A stretch of DNA of 64,000 nt from Brevibacterium oceani (GCF_013623835.1 NZ_JABKDE010000002.1:372001-436000); one strand, 5' to 3'; positions 50,176 through 58,890 are shown, counted from the stretch's first letter. Notes: generated from the letters alone by a model not told the origin. Translations and numbers: made by a program.

Positions 50176-50708
50176 TCAATCTCACTGTTAATATCGACAT
50201 CGACGACCCCGTCACTCCCGAGCGCGAAGCCGAGATGGCCCAGCTCGTCGCCGAATACCTCACCAATCCGGAAGGCTCATTCGTCAGCGATTACGGTCCC
50301 GAGGCGTGGGGTGGCTACGAAGGCCCGAAGGTGAGCCGTGTCCGCGTCTCGAGCGACCACCTGGAGCAGAGCACGGACTACGCCGCCCCGACTCCGAAAA
50401 GCGACGAAGATGACGACCTCGTCTGCGTTGTGCACGTCACCGACGAGGACTACGAGTCCGCCGTCGACGCGGCGAACGAGCGGGGCGGCTCGACCAAGAC
50501 TGTCGTCGCCCACCTCGCCCGGTGGGACTACGGGGACGAGACCGACGGCGCTTCCGAGGTCAACGGCCGCGACGCCCTCGCCGAGCTCGAGGCCCTGCCG
50601 CACCAGCTGCACGAGGTCGATCACGGCGGCCTGCACTACTGGCTGCAGATCGACCACGGCCTGCGCTTCTATGCGCTCTACCGCCGTCCGCTGGGGCAGA
50701 CCGCATGA
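50172..50708 (+). CDS. Hypothetical acidic protein
   Basis: 178 residues. Begins with a beta strand (MINLTVNIDIDDPV) and has a central acidic region. The C-terminal strand pair GGLHYWLQIDHGLRFYALYR looks domain-like. No family recognised. Four-base overlaps on both sides place it in the 49720-51300 operon. Confidence 0.6.
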   Translation: MINLTVNIDIDDPVTPEREAEMAQLVAEYLTNPEGSFVSDYGPEAWGGYEGPKVSRVRVSSDHLEQSTDYAAPTPKSDEDDDLVCVVHVTDEDYESAVDAANERGGSTKTVVAHLARWDYGDETDGASEVNGRDALAELEALPHQLHEVDHGGLHYWLQIDHGLRFYALYRRPLGQTA

Positions 50709-51016
50709 TCTCCCGCGAAGACAGGGCCATGCGCCGCCTCGTCGAGAAGATCCTCGACGTCCTGCCGCTCGGCGTACCCGTCGAACTCGTCTCGGCCGAC
50801 TCGATTTCTATCGGACCGTCGCGCAGGGACGGACTGGCACCGCTGGCGGTCTTCGACCTCGGCTTCGAGGGATTCGAGGTCCTCTGGCCCGACCCCGACG
50901 AGTCGCGACCCCACCGCAACACCACCGACGCCGCCGTGCGCACCCGCCGCATCCGCCAGGTACCCGGCATCGTCTGCAGCGCCTGGCGGCGCATCCAAGA
51001 GGAGAGGAAACCATGA
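50705..51016 (+). CDS. Hypothetical protein
   Basis: 103 residues; helix, then strands VPVELVSADSISIGPSR and a basic C-terminus (RRIQEERK). No recognised domain. ATGA overlaps on both sides. Function unknown. Confidence 0.55.
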   Translation: MISREDRAMRRLVEKILDVLPLGVPVELVSADSISIGPSRRDGLAPLAVFDLGFEGFEVLWPDPDESRPHRNTTDAAVRTRRIRQVPGIVCSAWRRIQEERKP

Positions 51017-51300
51017 CCTCCGACGCACCGGTCATCGACCGGCCCGACGCCGACACCAGCGTCGACGACGCCTTCCGCGAACTCACCGGCTTCGAGGAGC
51101 AGCTCGACGACGGCTCCGACAAGGAGCGCTTCAGCCACTACGCGAGCAAGGACGACATCGTCCGCGCTGCGGTCGAGGGTGTCGCCATCGTGGCCCTATG
51201 CGGCAAAAAGTGGCGTCCCCAGCGCGACCCGAGCCGGTTCCCCGTCTGCCCGACGTGCCGTGAGGTCTTCGAGCAGATGAAGCCCGGCGACGAGGGATGA
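51013..51300 (+). CDS. DUF3039-family protein
   Basis: 95 residues. Acidic start, then HYASKDDIVRAAVEGVAIVALCGKKWRP and FPVCPTCREVFEQM. The Cys arrangement C...CPTC and the ALCGK.W.P phrase are typical of DUF3039, a small actinobacterial family of unknown function with a probable zinc ribbon. Confidence 0.8.
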   Translation: MTSDAPVIDRPDADTSVDDAFRELTGFEEQLDDGSDKERFSHYASKDDIVRAAVEGVAIVALCGKKWRPQRDPSRFPVCPTCREVFEQMKPGDEG

Positions 51301-51323
51301 CCCGACCCTGACGGAACGGGGTC

Positions 51324-51358
51324 CCGCGGCGCAGCCGCGGCGGGGGAGCGGATGACAG
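51324..51358 (+). repeat. Dispersed triloop hairpin, copy 12
   Basis: CCGCGGC-GCA-GCCGCGG then CGGGGGAGCGG and TGACAG. Immediately before a terminator. Confidence 0.65.
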
Positions 51359-51359
51359 C

Positions 51360-51400
51360 GTAGCCCGGTGCTGCTCCTCGGTGACCGAGCACCGGGCTAC
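51360..51400 (+). terminator. Terminator hairpin
   Basis: GTAGCCCGGTGCT pairs with AGCACCGGGCTAC around 15 bases. Confidence 0.75.
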
Positions 51401-51440
51401 ACCCTTCGTATTCGAACCCAGCACCGAGAGGAGGCTCGCC

Positions 51441-51644
51441 ATGGGCAAGCGACAGAAGAAGCTGCGCGACTCCCAACCGGGCTTCCGCGGCGTCCCGAAC
51501 CCCGACCTGGCCCGAGCCATGGTCGAGCTGCGCAAATCATCAGCCGCGCAGCGGCACACCCCGAAGCCCAGGAAGGGCACCCGCCGGCAGCGTGAGCAGC
51601 AGGCGATCCGCGATCAGCGGAGAAACGGGTCTTCCAGCAATTAA
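51441..51644 (+). CDS. Small basic protein
   Basis: 67 residues, strongly basic (MGKRQKKLRDS...KPRKGTRRQREQQ). GAGAGGAGG precedes the ATG. It could bind nucleic acid. No family recognised. Confidence 0.55.
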   Translation: MGKRQKKLRDSQPGFRGVPNPDLARAMVELRKSSAAQRHTPKPRKGTRRQREQQAIRDQRRNGSSSN

Positions 51645-51695
51645 GATCTGCAGTACGTATGTCGATAACAACAACATCTGGGGAGAGACCTGAGC

Positions 51696-52073
51696 ATGAC
51701 GCCGCGTAAGCATGGCCAAGATGATGAAATGGGCCGGTTGCTCGACGCCGCCTGGGACGAGGCCGATTCTGAATCGCAGCTCTTCGAGAAGCTGTCTCCG
51801 TGCCCGTTCGACGACCCGAACAAGCGGGCGGAGATTCCCGATTCCGTCGCGTCACTCGCGCACCAGGCCCACCGCATTGGCGGTGTCGTCGACGCCAAGA
51901 AGGTCATCGTCGTCTACCGGAACCGCAGCAACGAACTGAGGCTTCAGGCCGGGCACCAGCGCATCACACTCGACGAGATCGTTGCGCAATCGGCAGGCTC
52001 GTTCTCCGTCGTCCCCACCAACGTGGCGCACGAGATCCGTTCCGCCCTCATCGACGAAGACGTCCAGGGCTGA
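51696..52073 (+). CDS. Hypothetical protein
   Basis: 125 residues, no recognised domain; strand-rich centre (AKKVIVVYRNRSNELRLQAG). GGGAGAG lies upstream of the ATG, and ATGTCGATAACAAC further up is AT-rich for this DNA and may hold a promoter. Followed by a hairpin. Function unknown. Confidence 0.6.
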   Translation: MTPRKHGQDDEMGRLLDAAWDEADSESQLFEKLSPCPFDDPNKRAEIPDSVASLAHQAHRIGGVVDAKKVIVVYRNRSNELRLQAGHQRITLDEIVAQSAGSFSVVPTNVAHEIRSALIDEDVQG

Positions 52074-52100
52074 GCCGCCAAAACCACACCGCCTGACAGC

Positions 52101-52127
52101 GGCCGTCGCGATCATCGCGGCGGCCGT
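52101..52127 (+). terminator. Terminator-like hairpin
   Basis: CGGCCG and CGCGA pair with TCGCG and CGGCCG (one mismatch), loop TCA; followed by TTC. Confidence 0.6.
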
Positions 52128-52194
52128 TCTTAGTACCCGCAGGCCATTGATCCCCAGTCACGGTGGGCGCATGCGCAGACCACGAGGAGGAACC

Positions 52195-52494
52195 ATGCCG
52201 GACGGCATCCACAACTGGTCGATGACCATCGGCGAGATGCGGGCGGCGATCACCGATCTGCCCGACGACTACGAGATCGTCCTCGACGGTGCCGACGTCT
52301 CCGACTGCGACATCGCCGAGATGCACATCGACTCGGTCTACGACCCGGCCCTCGACGCACCAGGGCTCCTGGTCCTCACCGCGGGCCAGACCATCAGCGA
52401 GGACTACCACTACCACCCGCGCCTCGACGTCGAACTCGAGATAGGCACAGCGCCGCGCTGGGACGAGACGGACCGAACCTGGAGCAGATCATGA
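52195..52494 (+). CDS. Hypothetical acidic protein
   Basis: 99 residues, beta-rich. TIGEMRAAITDLPDDYEIVLDGADV is the pattern seen in small phage/plasmid proteins described as 'DUF6225-like', but this is an impression only. GAGGAGG precedes the ATG. Coupled by ATGA to the next gene. Confidence 0.55.
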   Translation: MPDGIHNWSMTIGEMRAAITDLPDDYEIVLDGADVSDCDIAEMHIDSVYDPALDAPGLLVLTAGQTISEDYHYHPRLDVELEIGTAPRWDETDRTWSRS

Positions 52495-53285
52495 CCTCAG
52501 AGCACGACCCCGGCGTGAAGATCGCCGCGACGACCCTCGAGGTCCTCATCGGGGCCGCCGACAAGTGGTCGACCGAGCTCGACGACTACGTCATCCCATC
52601 CGCTGCGGAAGCCAGCGACGAGGACGCCCAGGGGTACCGCGACGAGATGGCCCGCATCGACGACGCCGTCGCCGCTGCCCGCAGCGGGCTCCGGCAAGAG
52701 GCCGCAGACGACCACGGGATCGCGCCCGAGACGGCCGATCCCCGACCCGACTACGCCGTCGGCCGGGGCCAGCTGCGCATCAAGCGCTGGACCACGCCCG
52801 ACGGCACCGTCGTCGCCGATCTGTCTTCGGGCGCTGGACGCGGCGTCCACCTCTACCGGCGGTGCAGCGACGACCAGCCCGATCACGCCAGAGTCGAAGA
52901 CTCGCTGGCGCTTTCGAAGGCCCTGCAGGCCGCGCAGGAGGCGCTGCGTCGCGACGACGCCGAGGAGACGTCCACGGCCGTTGACATCGACAGTGCCGAA
53001 GGCGACGGCTTCGTCGTCGTCCGCGGGGGCCTCGTGACCAACGACCCCGCGCTGCCGGTCTTCGACCTCGACGCGCTCGAGTCGACCGACCACGACAAGC
53101 AGAGCGTCGTCGAGCTCTGCGAGCTGTACGACCGCATCTGCCGCCACTCCCGTGCCCGCGACAGCCTGCGCGCCGACCTCGTCGAGATCGAGGCCGTCGT
53201 CCGCGCTCACGGGACCAAGAAGGACATCGAGGACCTCGAGCGCATCAAGGTCGAGATCGGCACGAGCCAGGAGGACCGAGCATGA
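52491..53285 (+). CDS. Hypothetical acidic protein
   Basis: 264 residues, helical ends and a beta-rich middle (GQLRIKRWTTPDGTVVADLSSG). No recognised domain; the C-terminal 60 residues look like a coiled coil. ATGA overlaps on both sides. Function unknown. Confidence 0.55.
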   Translation: MTSEHDPGVKIAATTLEVLIGAADKWSTELDDYVIPSAAEASDEDAQGYRDEMARIDDAVAAARSGLRQEAADDHGIAPETADPRPDYAVGRGQLRIKRWTTPDGTVVADLSSGAGRGVHLYRRCSDDQPDHARVEDSLALSKALQAAQEALRRDDAEETSTAVDIDSAEGDGFVVVRGGLVTNDPALPVFDLDALESTDHDKQSVVELCELYDRICRHSRARDSLRADLVEIEAVVRAHGTKKDIEDLERIKVEIGTSQEDRA

Positions 53286-53608
53286 GCGTCTTGCCGTCGA
53301 AGAGCCCCGAGAAGGATCTGCCCGTCACCCGCGACGGACGATTCCGCGTCACCGAGTCCCGGTGGGACTGCAACGGGTCGTTCCACGTCGTCGTCCAGGA
53401 CACCCGCGCGGCCAGCCCCGGCGAGACCGTCCCGCCCGACGTGATCGAGCGCGAGCGGCGCGCGGTCCGAGACCTCGCCCGCCGCGTCGACCGCATGGGC
53501 AGGGTCCAGTGGGTCCGCACCGACGATGTCTCCGTCGTCAGGACCGACGACGGGCCCCGCCTGGAGTACCGGCTCACCGCTTCGCGACTCGACCCCTCCT
53601 ACCGCTGA
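53282..53608 (+). CDS. Hypothetical protein
   Basis: 108 residues, beta-rich with one central helix (DVIERERRAVRDLARRVDRMG). No recognised domain. Overlaps the upstream gene by four bases. Function unknown. Confidence 0.55.
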   Translation: MSVLPSKSPEKDLPVTRDGRFRVTESRWDCNGSFHVVVQDTRAASPGETVPPDVIERERRAVRDLARRVDRMGRVQWVRTDDVSVVRTDDGPRLEYRLTASRLDPSYR

Positions 53609-53630
53609 CCACGACGAGAAGGAACGGACC

Positions 53631-54017
53631 ATGACCGAATCAGACACCCGATCCCATTCCACGCCGGAGATCCCGGAAGGCTTCTGGGGCCAGATCGACC
53701 ACCAGCTCGACCGGATCGAGCACGAGCGCCCGACGACCTTCGACGAGGTCCGAACCCTCCTCCTCGACCTCGAGTACGAGCAGATCGTCCTCGACGTGCA
53801 CCGGAACTTCCCACGAGCCTTCGACCTGGACTCGGCGTTCTTCGCCGGATCGGGCGGCGACCGCCAGCTCCGGCAGGCGCTGCACGCCGCCGGCTGGCGC
53901 ACGACCGAGTCGAGGGCTTCGTACTACTACACGATGCGACACCGCGACACCGGCGAGGAGCTCACCTACATCGAGGGCGACGTCGTCCGCGGCGACCAGT
54001 TCTCACCCGGCACGTGA
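53631..54017 (+). CDS. Hypothetical protein
   Basis: 128 residues. Helical start, then a beta-rich C-terminal half (ASYYYTMRHRDTGEELTYIEGDVVRG). GAAGGAACG precedes the ATG. Last gene before hairpin copy 13 and a terminator. Function unknown. Confidence 0.55.
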   Translation: MTESDTRSHSTPEIPEGFWGQIDHQLDRIEHERPTTFDEVRTLLLDLEYEQIVLDVHRNFPRAFDLDSAFFAGSGGDRQLRQALHAAGWRTTESRASYYYTMRHRDTGEELTYIEGDVVRGDQFSPGT

Positions 54018-54031
54018 AGCCAGCGGGCGAG

Positions 54032-54062
54032 GGCGGCGTGGCCGCCCCGGGTGCATCGCAGG
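54032..54062 (+). repeat. Dispersed triloop hairpin, copy 13
   Basis: GGGCGGC-GTG-GCCGCCC then CGGGTGC. Here it follows a gene (15 bases after the stop) and precedes a terminator. Confidence 0.6.
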
Positions 54063-54123
54063 ACGCGGGATCTCGCGCAGCCGAGCTGCCTGGACCCCGT
54101 GGCCGGATTCCGACATGAGAGAA

Positions 54124-54158
54124 GGAGCCCCGGAGGACATCGCGTTCTTCGGGGCTCC
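54124..54158. terminator. Bidirectional terminator hairpin
   Basis: GGAGCCCCG pairs with CGGGGCTCC around 17 bases, between the convergent genes ending at 54017 (plus) and 54199 (minus). Confidence 0.65.
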
Positions 54159-54198
54159 TCCGTTCGTGGCCGGTGCGTCCCGATGCACTGAAGCGGAA

Positions 54199-54492
54199 TC
54201 AGTGGACCAATCCACGCCCTGAGGCTGTCCGGCCCCGCTCGCGGCGACGAACGACTGTTCGACGCTGGACACCCGCAGCCGACGCTGCCTCGTCGTCCGA
54301 CAGGTTCAATTCCTCGTCTGCGCGGTCGAGCTCGCGATCGCGAATGCTGCGCAGGTCTCGGATCAGGTCGGTGAGCTCCGACAGGGCCTCGATCTCCTGC
54401 TCCCGGCTGAGCCACGGCTGGTCCGGCAGGCCGTCCACGCGGTCCTGAAGACCTTCGATCATGAGCTGCATGTGCTTCTTCATCAGGTTCAT
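54199..54492 (-). CDS. Small helical protein, possible DNA-binding
   Basis: 97 residues. Helical start MNLMKKHMQLMIEGLQDRV, heptad-rich middle, then LSDDEAASAAGVQRRTVVRRRERG, which looks like a helix-turn-helix. Start 54492 is the first of several close ATGs; no clear ribosome binding site. Only minus-strand gene between 26.2 and 61.4 kb. Divergent from RarA, so it could regulate it. Confidence 0.45.
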   Translation of the reverse strand: MNLMKKHMQLMIEGLQDRVDGLPDQPWLSREQEIEALSELTDLIRDLRSIRDRELDRADEELNLSDDEAASAAGVQRRTVVRRRERGRTASGRGLVH

Positions 54493-54550
54493 GAGTCCAC
54501 TGTGCCGCCGACGAACAGAATCGCATCGCCTCGGAAAGGGGCTCATCACC

Positions 54551-55843
54551 ATGTCCGCAGACCAGCCCCTCGCCGCCCGGATGCGGCCCGCCTCGCTCGA
54601 CGAGGTCGTCGGCCAGGACCACCTGATCTTCCCCGGCTCGCCCCTTCAGCTGCTCGTCGACGGCAAGACCCGCACGTCGGTGCTCCTGTGGGCACCGCCC
54701 GGCACCGGCAAGACGAGCATCGCCGACGTCATCGCCCGCACCACCAGCCAGCACTTCGTCGAGCTCTCGGCCACCAGCGCGGGCGTCAAGGAGGTCCGAG
54801 CCGAGATCGCCGCGGCCGAGAAGCGTCGCGAGGCCGACGGCACGGGCACTGTGCTGTTCCTCGACGAGATCCACCGCTTCACCAAGGCCCAGCAGGACAT
54901 CCTGCTGCCGGTGGTCGAGTCCGGCACGCTCTCGCTCATCGGCGCGACGACGGAGAACCCGAGCTTCTCGGTCAACTCCGCGCTCGTGTCCCGCTCGGTC
55001 CTCATGGTCCTGCGGCCCCTCGACGTCGACGACATCGCCGGGCTCCTCGCCCGGGCGATCGAAGACCCCAGGGGCCTCGACGGATCCGTCGAGGCCGAGG
55101 ACGACGTCCTGGCCACGATCGCCGAGCTCGCCTCCGGCGACGCCCGCCAGGCGCTCAACCGCTTGGAGATATGTGCCGAGACCGTGATCGCCCGCGACGA
55201 GAACGAGATCACCGCCGAGATCGTCGGGCTCGTCACCGGTGCCGCGCTGCAGCGCTTCGACCGCGACGGCGACCAGCACTACGACATCATCTCCGCCTTC
55301 ATCAAGTCGATGCGCGGTTCAGACCCCGACGCAACGATCTACTGGCTGGCCCGGATGATCGAAGCGGGGGAGGACCCCAGGTACATCGCGCGGCGCATCG
55401 TCGTGCACGCCTCCGAGGACGTCGGCATGGCCGACCCCAATGTGCTGCCGATCGCAGTCGCCGCGGCCCAGGCCGTCCAGCTGATCGGTATGCCCGAGGC
55501 TCGGCTCAACCTCGCCCAGGCCGCGATCGCCGTGGCGACTGCGCCGAAGTCGAACCAGTCCCACGACGCGATCAACGCCGCCCTCGAGGCCGTTCGCAGA
55601 GGCGCGACCGACTCCGTGCCGATGCACCTGCGCGATTCCCACTACCCGGGTGCGAAGACGTACGGGCATGGCGATGGATACCTCTATCCCCACTCCTACC
55701 CGGGCCACGTGGTGTCTCAGGAATACATGCCTCCGCGCCTGGCCGGCACCCGATTCTACGAGCCGACCGTCAACGGCTTCGAGCAGACCGTTGGTCAGCG
55801 CATGGCCGCAATCGACCAGTTCCTCAAGGAGAACTCCTCATGA
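54551..55843 (+). CDS. rarA: RarA/MgsA-family AAA+ ATPase
   Basis: 430 residues. Walker A APPGTGKTS (about 48-56), Walker B LFLDEIHRF, sensor 1 GATTENPSF, then the MgsA C-terminal domain (HYDIISAFIKSMRGSD, EDVGMADP, GDGYLYPHSYPGHVV). The full order matches RarA, a clamp-loader-like protein acting at stalled replication forks. Such genes are normally chromosomal, so a plasmid or phage copy is notable. ATG overlaps nothing upstream; ATGA links it to the next gene. Confidence 0.93.
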   Translation: MSADQPLAARMRPASLDEVVGQDHLIFPGSPLQLLVDGKTRTSVLLWAPPGTGKTSIADVIARTTSQHFVELSATSAGVKEVRAEIAAAEKRREADGTGTVLFLDEIHRFTKAQQDILLPVVESGTLSLIGATTENPSFSVNSALVSRSVLMVLRPLDVDDIAGLLARAIEDPRGLDGSVEAEDDVLATIAELASGDARQALNRLEICAETVIARDENEITAEIVGLVTGAALQRFDRDGDQHYDIISAFIKSMRGSDPDATIYWLARMIEAGEDPRYIARRIVVHASEDVGMADPNVLPIAVAAAQAVQLIGMPEARLNLAQAAIAVATAPKSNQSHDAINAALEAVRRGATDSVPMHLRDSHYPGAKTYGHGDGYLYPHSYPGHVVSQEYMPPRLAGTRFYEPTVNGFEQTVGQRMAAIDQFLKENSS

Positions 55844-56352
55844 CCCACGAACACGACATCGATCAGCGCATCGTCGCATTCCTCGGGGCCATCGGGCACC
55901 AGGTCACGGTCGACGACGCAGTCCGGCGCATGTACGGGCCCGTCGTCCGGGCCGCAGGCATCCCCGGCCTGATCCGCTGGCGCGCCGCAGTCGGGCTCGT
56001 CGCCAACACCCCCGGCAAGACCCCGCCGAAGAATCCTCGGAAGGCCGTGGCGGCCCGCGTCGCGCAGATGAAGCGCCGCACTGCGGAGAAGAGCGCGGCT
56101 CCCGCGCTCAGCCGCAGGCAGAAGGTCCTCATCGAGGCGGCCGCCGACCGTCACGCCGAAGCCGCCCGCGCGATCATCTGCCGCGCACGGGAGGACACGG
56201 GCTCCGGTCCCACCTGGGCTGAACTCGTCGACGCTCTCGGTCTGCCCGACGACCCCGTCTTCCGCCGTCACTTCGTCGCGGCTCTCGTCGAGGCCGGCCA
56301 GGTCGTGTGCACGAACGCGCCAAGGTCCCTCGACGTCGGCCCTCAGTCCTGA
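55840..56352 (+). CDS. Hypothetical basic protein
   Basis: 170 residues. Basic centre (KNPRKAVAARVAQMKRRTAEK), then a C-terminal winged-helix-like part (GPTWAELVDALGLPDDPVFRRHFVAALVEAGQVV). Could bind DNA. Overlaps the rarA stop by four bases. Confidence 0.6.
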   Translation: MTHEHDIDQRIVAFLGAIGHQVTVDDAVRRMYGPVVRAAGIPGLIRWRAAVGLVANTPGKTPPKNPRKAVAARVAQMKRRTAEKSAAPALSRRQKVLIEAAADRHAEAARAIICRAREDTGSGPTWAELVDALGLPDDPVFRRHFVAALVEAGQVVCTNAPRSLDVGPQS

Positions 56353-56382
56353 CCTTCACGACCACTGCAAGGAGTCCTCAGC

Positions 56383-56841
56383 ATGACCACCTGGTTCGAT
56401 CAACTACTCGATGAGTTCAAGGCCCGCGGCGAGGCGATGTTCGCCTTCTCCCGCTCCCAGGTCGAGGACCAAGGCGTGTCCTGGGCCGAGCTGCAGTCCG
56501 AGTGGTCGTCCGTCGGCGGCTCCGGGTTGCTCGTCAAGAAGTCGGCGCGGGGCGAGTTCCTGCGTCGCATGAACGCCGACCACGACGCCTGGCGCGCCGA
56601 GCTGCCCGAGCTGCGCGTGAAGTACGTCGGCGAATCGACGCTCGACTACCCGGCCTACCGGGCGCTCCACGCCGTCGAATCGCTCGGCGTGAAAGAGCAC
56701 CAACTGCTCGTCGACATCGAGTACGCCGCGCCTGGAGAGGTCGAGTACCTGCACACAGCAGCCTCGGAGGACTTCCCCGAGCCCGGCCACCAGCTCGAGG
56801 CCCGGATCGTCTGTGCCGAGATCGAGGCCCACGACGACTGA
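56383..56841 (+). CDS. Hypothetical protein
   Basis: 152 residues, helical start then beta-rich C-terminal half (HQLLVDIEYAAPGEVEYLHT). CAAGGAG precedes the ATG. No recognised domain. Confidence 0.55.
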   Translation: MTTWFDQLLDEFKARGEAMFAFSRSQVEDQGVSWAELQSEWSSVGGSGLLVKKSARGEFLRRMNADHDAWRAELPELRVKYVGESTLDYPAYRALHAVESLGVKEHQLLVDIEYAAPGEVEYLHTAASEDFPEPGHQLEARIVCAEIEAHDD

Positions 56842-56871
56842 TTCATTCCGCACGACGAAGAAGGATTTGAG

Positions 56872-57342
56872 ATGACCGATTCTCTGATCGAGGCAGTCGT
56901 CGTCGACGTCGACGGCACACTGTGCGACGTCTCCGGCATCCGCCACTACGTCGTCGACCCCGACCGCCGGAACTTCGACAAGTTCCACCGCGCCTCTGCG
57001 CTGTGCCCGCCGATCTCGGAGACCATCGAGTGGGTCGAGGACCACCGCAGGCGCGGCCGAGCGATCATCGTCGTGACCGCCCGTCAGCGGACGTACGAGT
57101 CCATCACTCGCACCTGGCTGCGCAAGTGGGAGGTCCCGTTCGACGCGCTCCTCATGCGGGCGACCCGCGACCAGCGCCCCGACAGGGACGTCAAGCGGGA
57201 CATCCTCGCGAGCATCCGAGCGGAGGGCTTCGACGTCGTCGCCGCCATCGACGACAACCCCGGCGTGATCGCGCTGTGGGAGTCGGAGTCGATCCCCGTC
57301 ACCGTCGTCCCCGGCTGGGACGACCCCATCGCCATCCCGTGA
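56872..57342 (+). CDS. PNKP-type polynucleotide 3'-phosphatase (HAD)
   Basis: 156 residues. HAD nucleophile motif VVDVDGTLCDV, motif II VVTARQ, a YESITRTWLRKW helix, then RATRDQRPDRDVKRDIL and AAIDDNPGVIALW. This is the layout of the C-terminal phosphatase domain of T4 polynucleotide kinase, here without the kinase domain. It should remove 3'-phosphates from RNA or DNA ends. Follows an AAGGA site. Followed 12 bases later by the dNMP kinase gene. Confidence 0.82.
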   Translation: MTDSLIEAVVVDVDGTLCDVSGIRHYVVDPDRRNFDKFHRASALCPPISETIEWVEDHRRRGRAIIVVTARQRTYESITRTWLRKWEVPFDALLMRATRDQRPDRDVKRDILASIRAEGFDVVAAIDDNPGVIALWESESIPVTVVPGWDDPIAIP

Positions 57343-57354
57343 AGGAACAACCTC

Positions 57355-57960
57355 ATGACCTCACGCATCATCCTCGGCATGACCGGCGTCGCCGGCTCAG
57401 GCAAGGACACCGCTGCCGCCGGCCTCGTCGCCGACCACGGGTTCGTCCGCCTCGCGATCGGCGACGAGCTGAAGCAGGCGCTCTGCCTCGTCGACCCGCC
57501 GGTGCCGTTCCGAGAGCCCGACGGTTCCATCAGCTACATCATGCTCGCCGAGCTCGTCGACAAGGCGGGCTGGGACCAGGCCAAGCAGCACCCCCTCGTC
57601 CGTTCGATGCTCCAGAAGATGGGCTCGGACGCCGGCTGGCAGCTGCACGGCGAGGCCCTGTGGACCTCGCGCCTCGATGCCCGGATCGCCGAGCTCGACC
57701 CCGACCAGGACGTCGTCGTCACCGACATCCGCATGCCGCACGAGGCCCGCTGGCTGCGCGGCATCGACGGCTCGGTCATCCGCGTCACCCGTCAGGCGGC
57801 GCTGGAGGGGCTCATGCCTGAGCAGCGAGAGCACATCAGCGAGCAGGGCATCGCGGACCCCGACTACGAGATCGCCAACGACGGGTCCGTCGATGACCTG
57901 CACGAGGCCGTCCTCCAGGTCGTCATGGAGATCGCCGACCACTGGAACCGCTCCGCGTGA
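57355..57960 (+). CDS. Deoxynucleoside monophosphate kinase (T4 gp1-like)
   Basis: 201 residues. P-loop GVAGSGKDTAA (about 10-20) followed by FVRLAIGDELKQAL; VVTDIRMPHEARW is the second conserved block, and the IRVTRQA arm matches the phage family. It phosphorylates dNMPs for DNA synthesis. The pair with the 3'-phosphatase echoes T4-like gene sets. AGGAACAACC precedes the ATG. Confidence 0.88.
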   Translation: MTSRIILGMTGVAGSGKDTAAAGLVADHGFVRLAIGDELKQALCLVDPPVPFREPDGSISYIMLAELVDKAGWDQAKQHPLVRSMLQKMGSDAGWQLHGEALWTSRLDARIAELDPDQDVVVTDIRMPHEARWLRGIDGSVIRVTRQAALEGLMPEQREHISEQGIADPDYEIANDGSVDDLHEAVLQVVMEIADHWNRSA

Positions 57961-57994
57961 CCGCACCCCAACCGAATCCTGAAGGAGGAGACCC

Positions 57995-58588
57995 ATGAAG
58001 AACCGTGCTCGCACAATCGCTGCTGCTGTCCTTGGTATGACCCTCGTGCTCACGGGCTGCGGGAGCACTCTGTCGCCCGAGGACGTCGCATGGGACAAGA
58101 TCGGCGAAGGCCCCATCGTCGCGATGGACAGCTCCGCCGGCGTCTATGTCTCCGGATACATGAGCTCCGGCATGTTCGGCGGGCACGGCGAGATCGAGTC
58201 CGAGGGCGTCATCGACTACAAGTACGCCCGCGAGCTCGACGACGGCGGGGTCCGAGAAGACCTCGTAAGCACGACCTATCAGCGCTTCTCGCCCTCGCTC
58301 GGGCCGAACGACGGCAAGTACCCCGGGAGCCGCGTCGTGACGATCTACCAGGACGCAGAGCCGGACGGCTCCGACGCCCGGATCGAGATCTTCGAGTGCG
58401 CCCTGCCCGAGAACGTCAAGGCCGAGAACGAGAAGCGCGCCCCTGTCGACAGCACCTATCTACCCGACACCTGCCGCACGCCCAGCGGAACCGCACTCGA
58501 CCGATATGAGCTGCGTGTGGACGTCCACGTGCCGCCGGGATCCGTCGTCGAGAAGTACGACGACCAGGACGAGGAAGACGGTTCGTGA
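57995..58588 (+). CDS. Lipoprotein
   Basis: 197 residues. Signal peptide MKNRARTIAAAVLGMTLVLTGC with a lipobox LTGC (Cys 22). The mature part is beta-rich and acidic without a recognised domain. GAAGGAGGAG precedes the ATG. Surface-attached; function unknown. GTGA overlap with the next ORF. Confidence 0.82.
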   Translation: MKNRARTIAAAVLGMTLVLTGCGSTLSPEDVAWDKIGEGPIVAMDSSAGVYVSGYMSSGMFGGHGEIESEGVIDYKYARELDDGGVREDLVSTTYQRFSPSLGPNDGKYPGSRVVTIYQDAEPDGSDARIEIFECALPENVKAENEKRAPVDSTYLPDTCRTPSGTALDRYELRVDVHVPPGSVVEKYDDQDEEDGS

Positions 58589-58878
58589 CCGTCGACACCA
58601 TCTGCTCAGCCCGCCATCAGGAAGTGAGGCACCGCGTGCCCGAGAATGACCACCGATCCGCCGACGGGCCGCGCCTCTTCGGCGTCATCCGCGCGCTCGA
58701 TCGTCTCGCCGTCGCCGCCCGCGCCGGAGACGCCCAGGGGTACCGCGCCGCACTGGCCGAGGCTCGTGTTCAGGAGGCCACCGAGGAGCAGATCCTCGAC
58801 TCCTACCGCTGGGGCCGTCGCGGCATGGGCGCGCATCCCGACTTCGACCACCACGGCGAGCCGCACCGCCGTCCCTGA
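58585..58878 (+). CDS. Small hypothetical protein
   Basis: 97 residues from GTG 58585 (overlaps the lipoprotein stop) or 80 from GTG 58636, which has AGTGAGG seven bases before it and looks the better start. RLFGVIRALDRLAVAARAGDAQGYRAALAEA is helical. No recognised domain. Confidence 0.5.
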   Translation: MTVDTICSARHQEVRHRVPENDHRSADGPRLFGVIRALDRLAVAARAGDAQGYRAALAEARVQEATEEQILDSYRWGRRGMGAHPDFDHHGEPHRRP

Positions 58879-58890
58879 AGGAGCACACTG

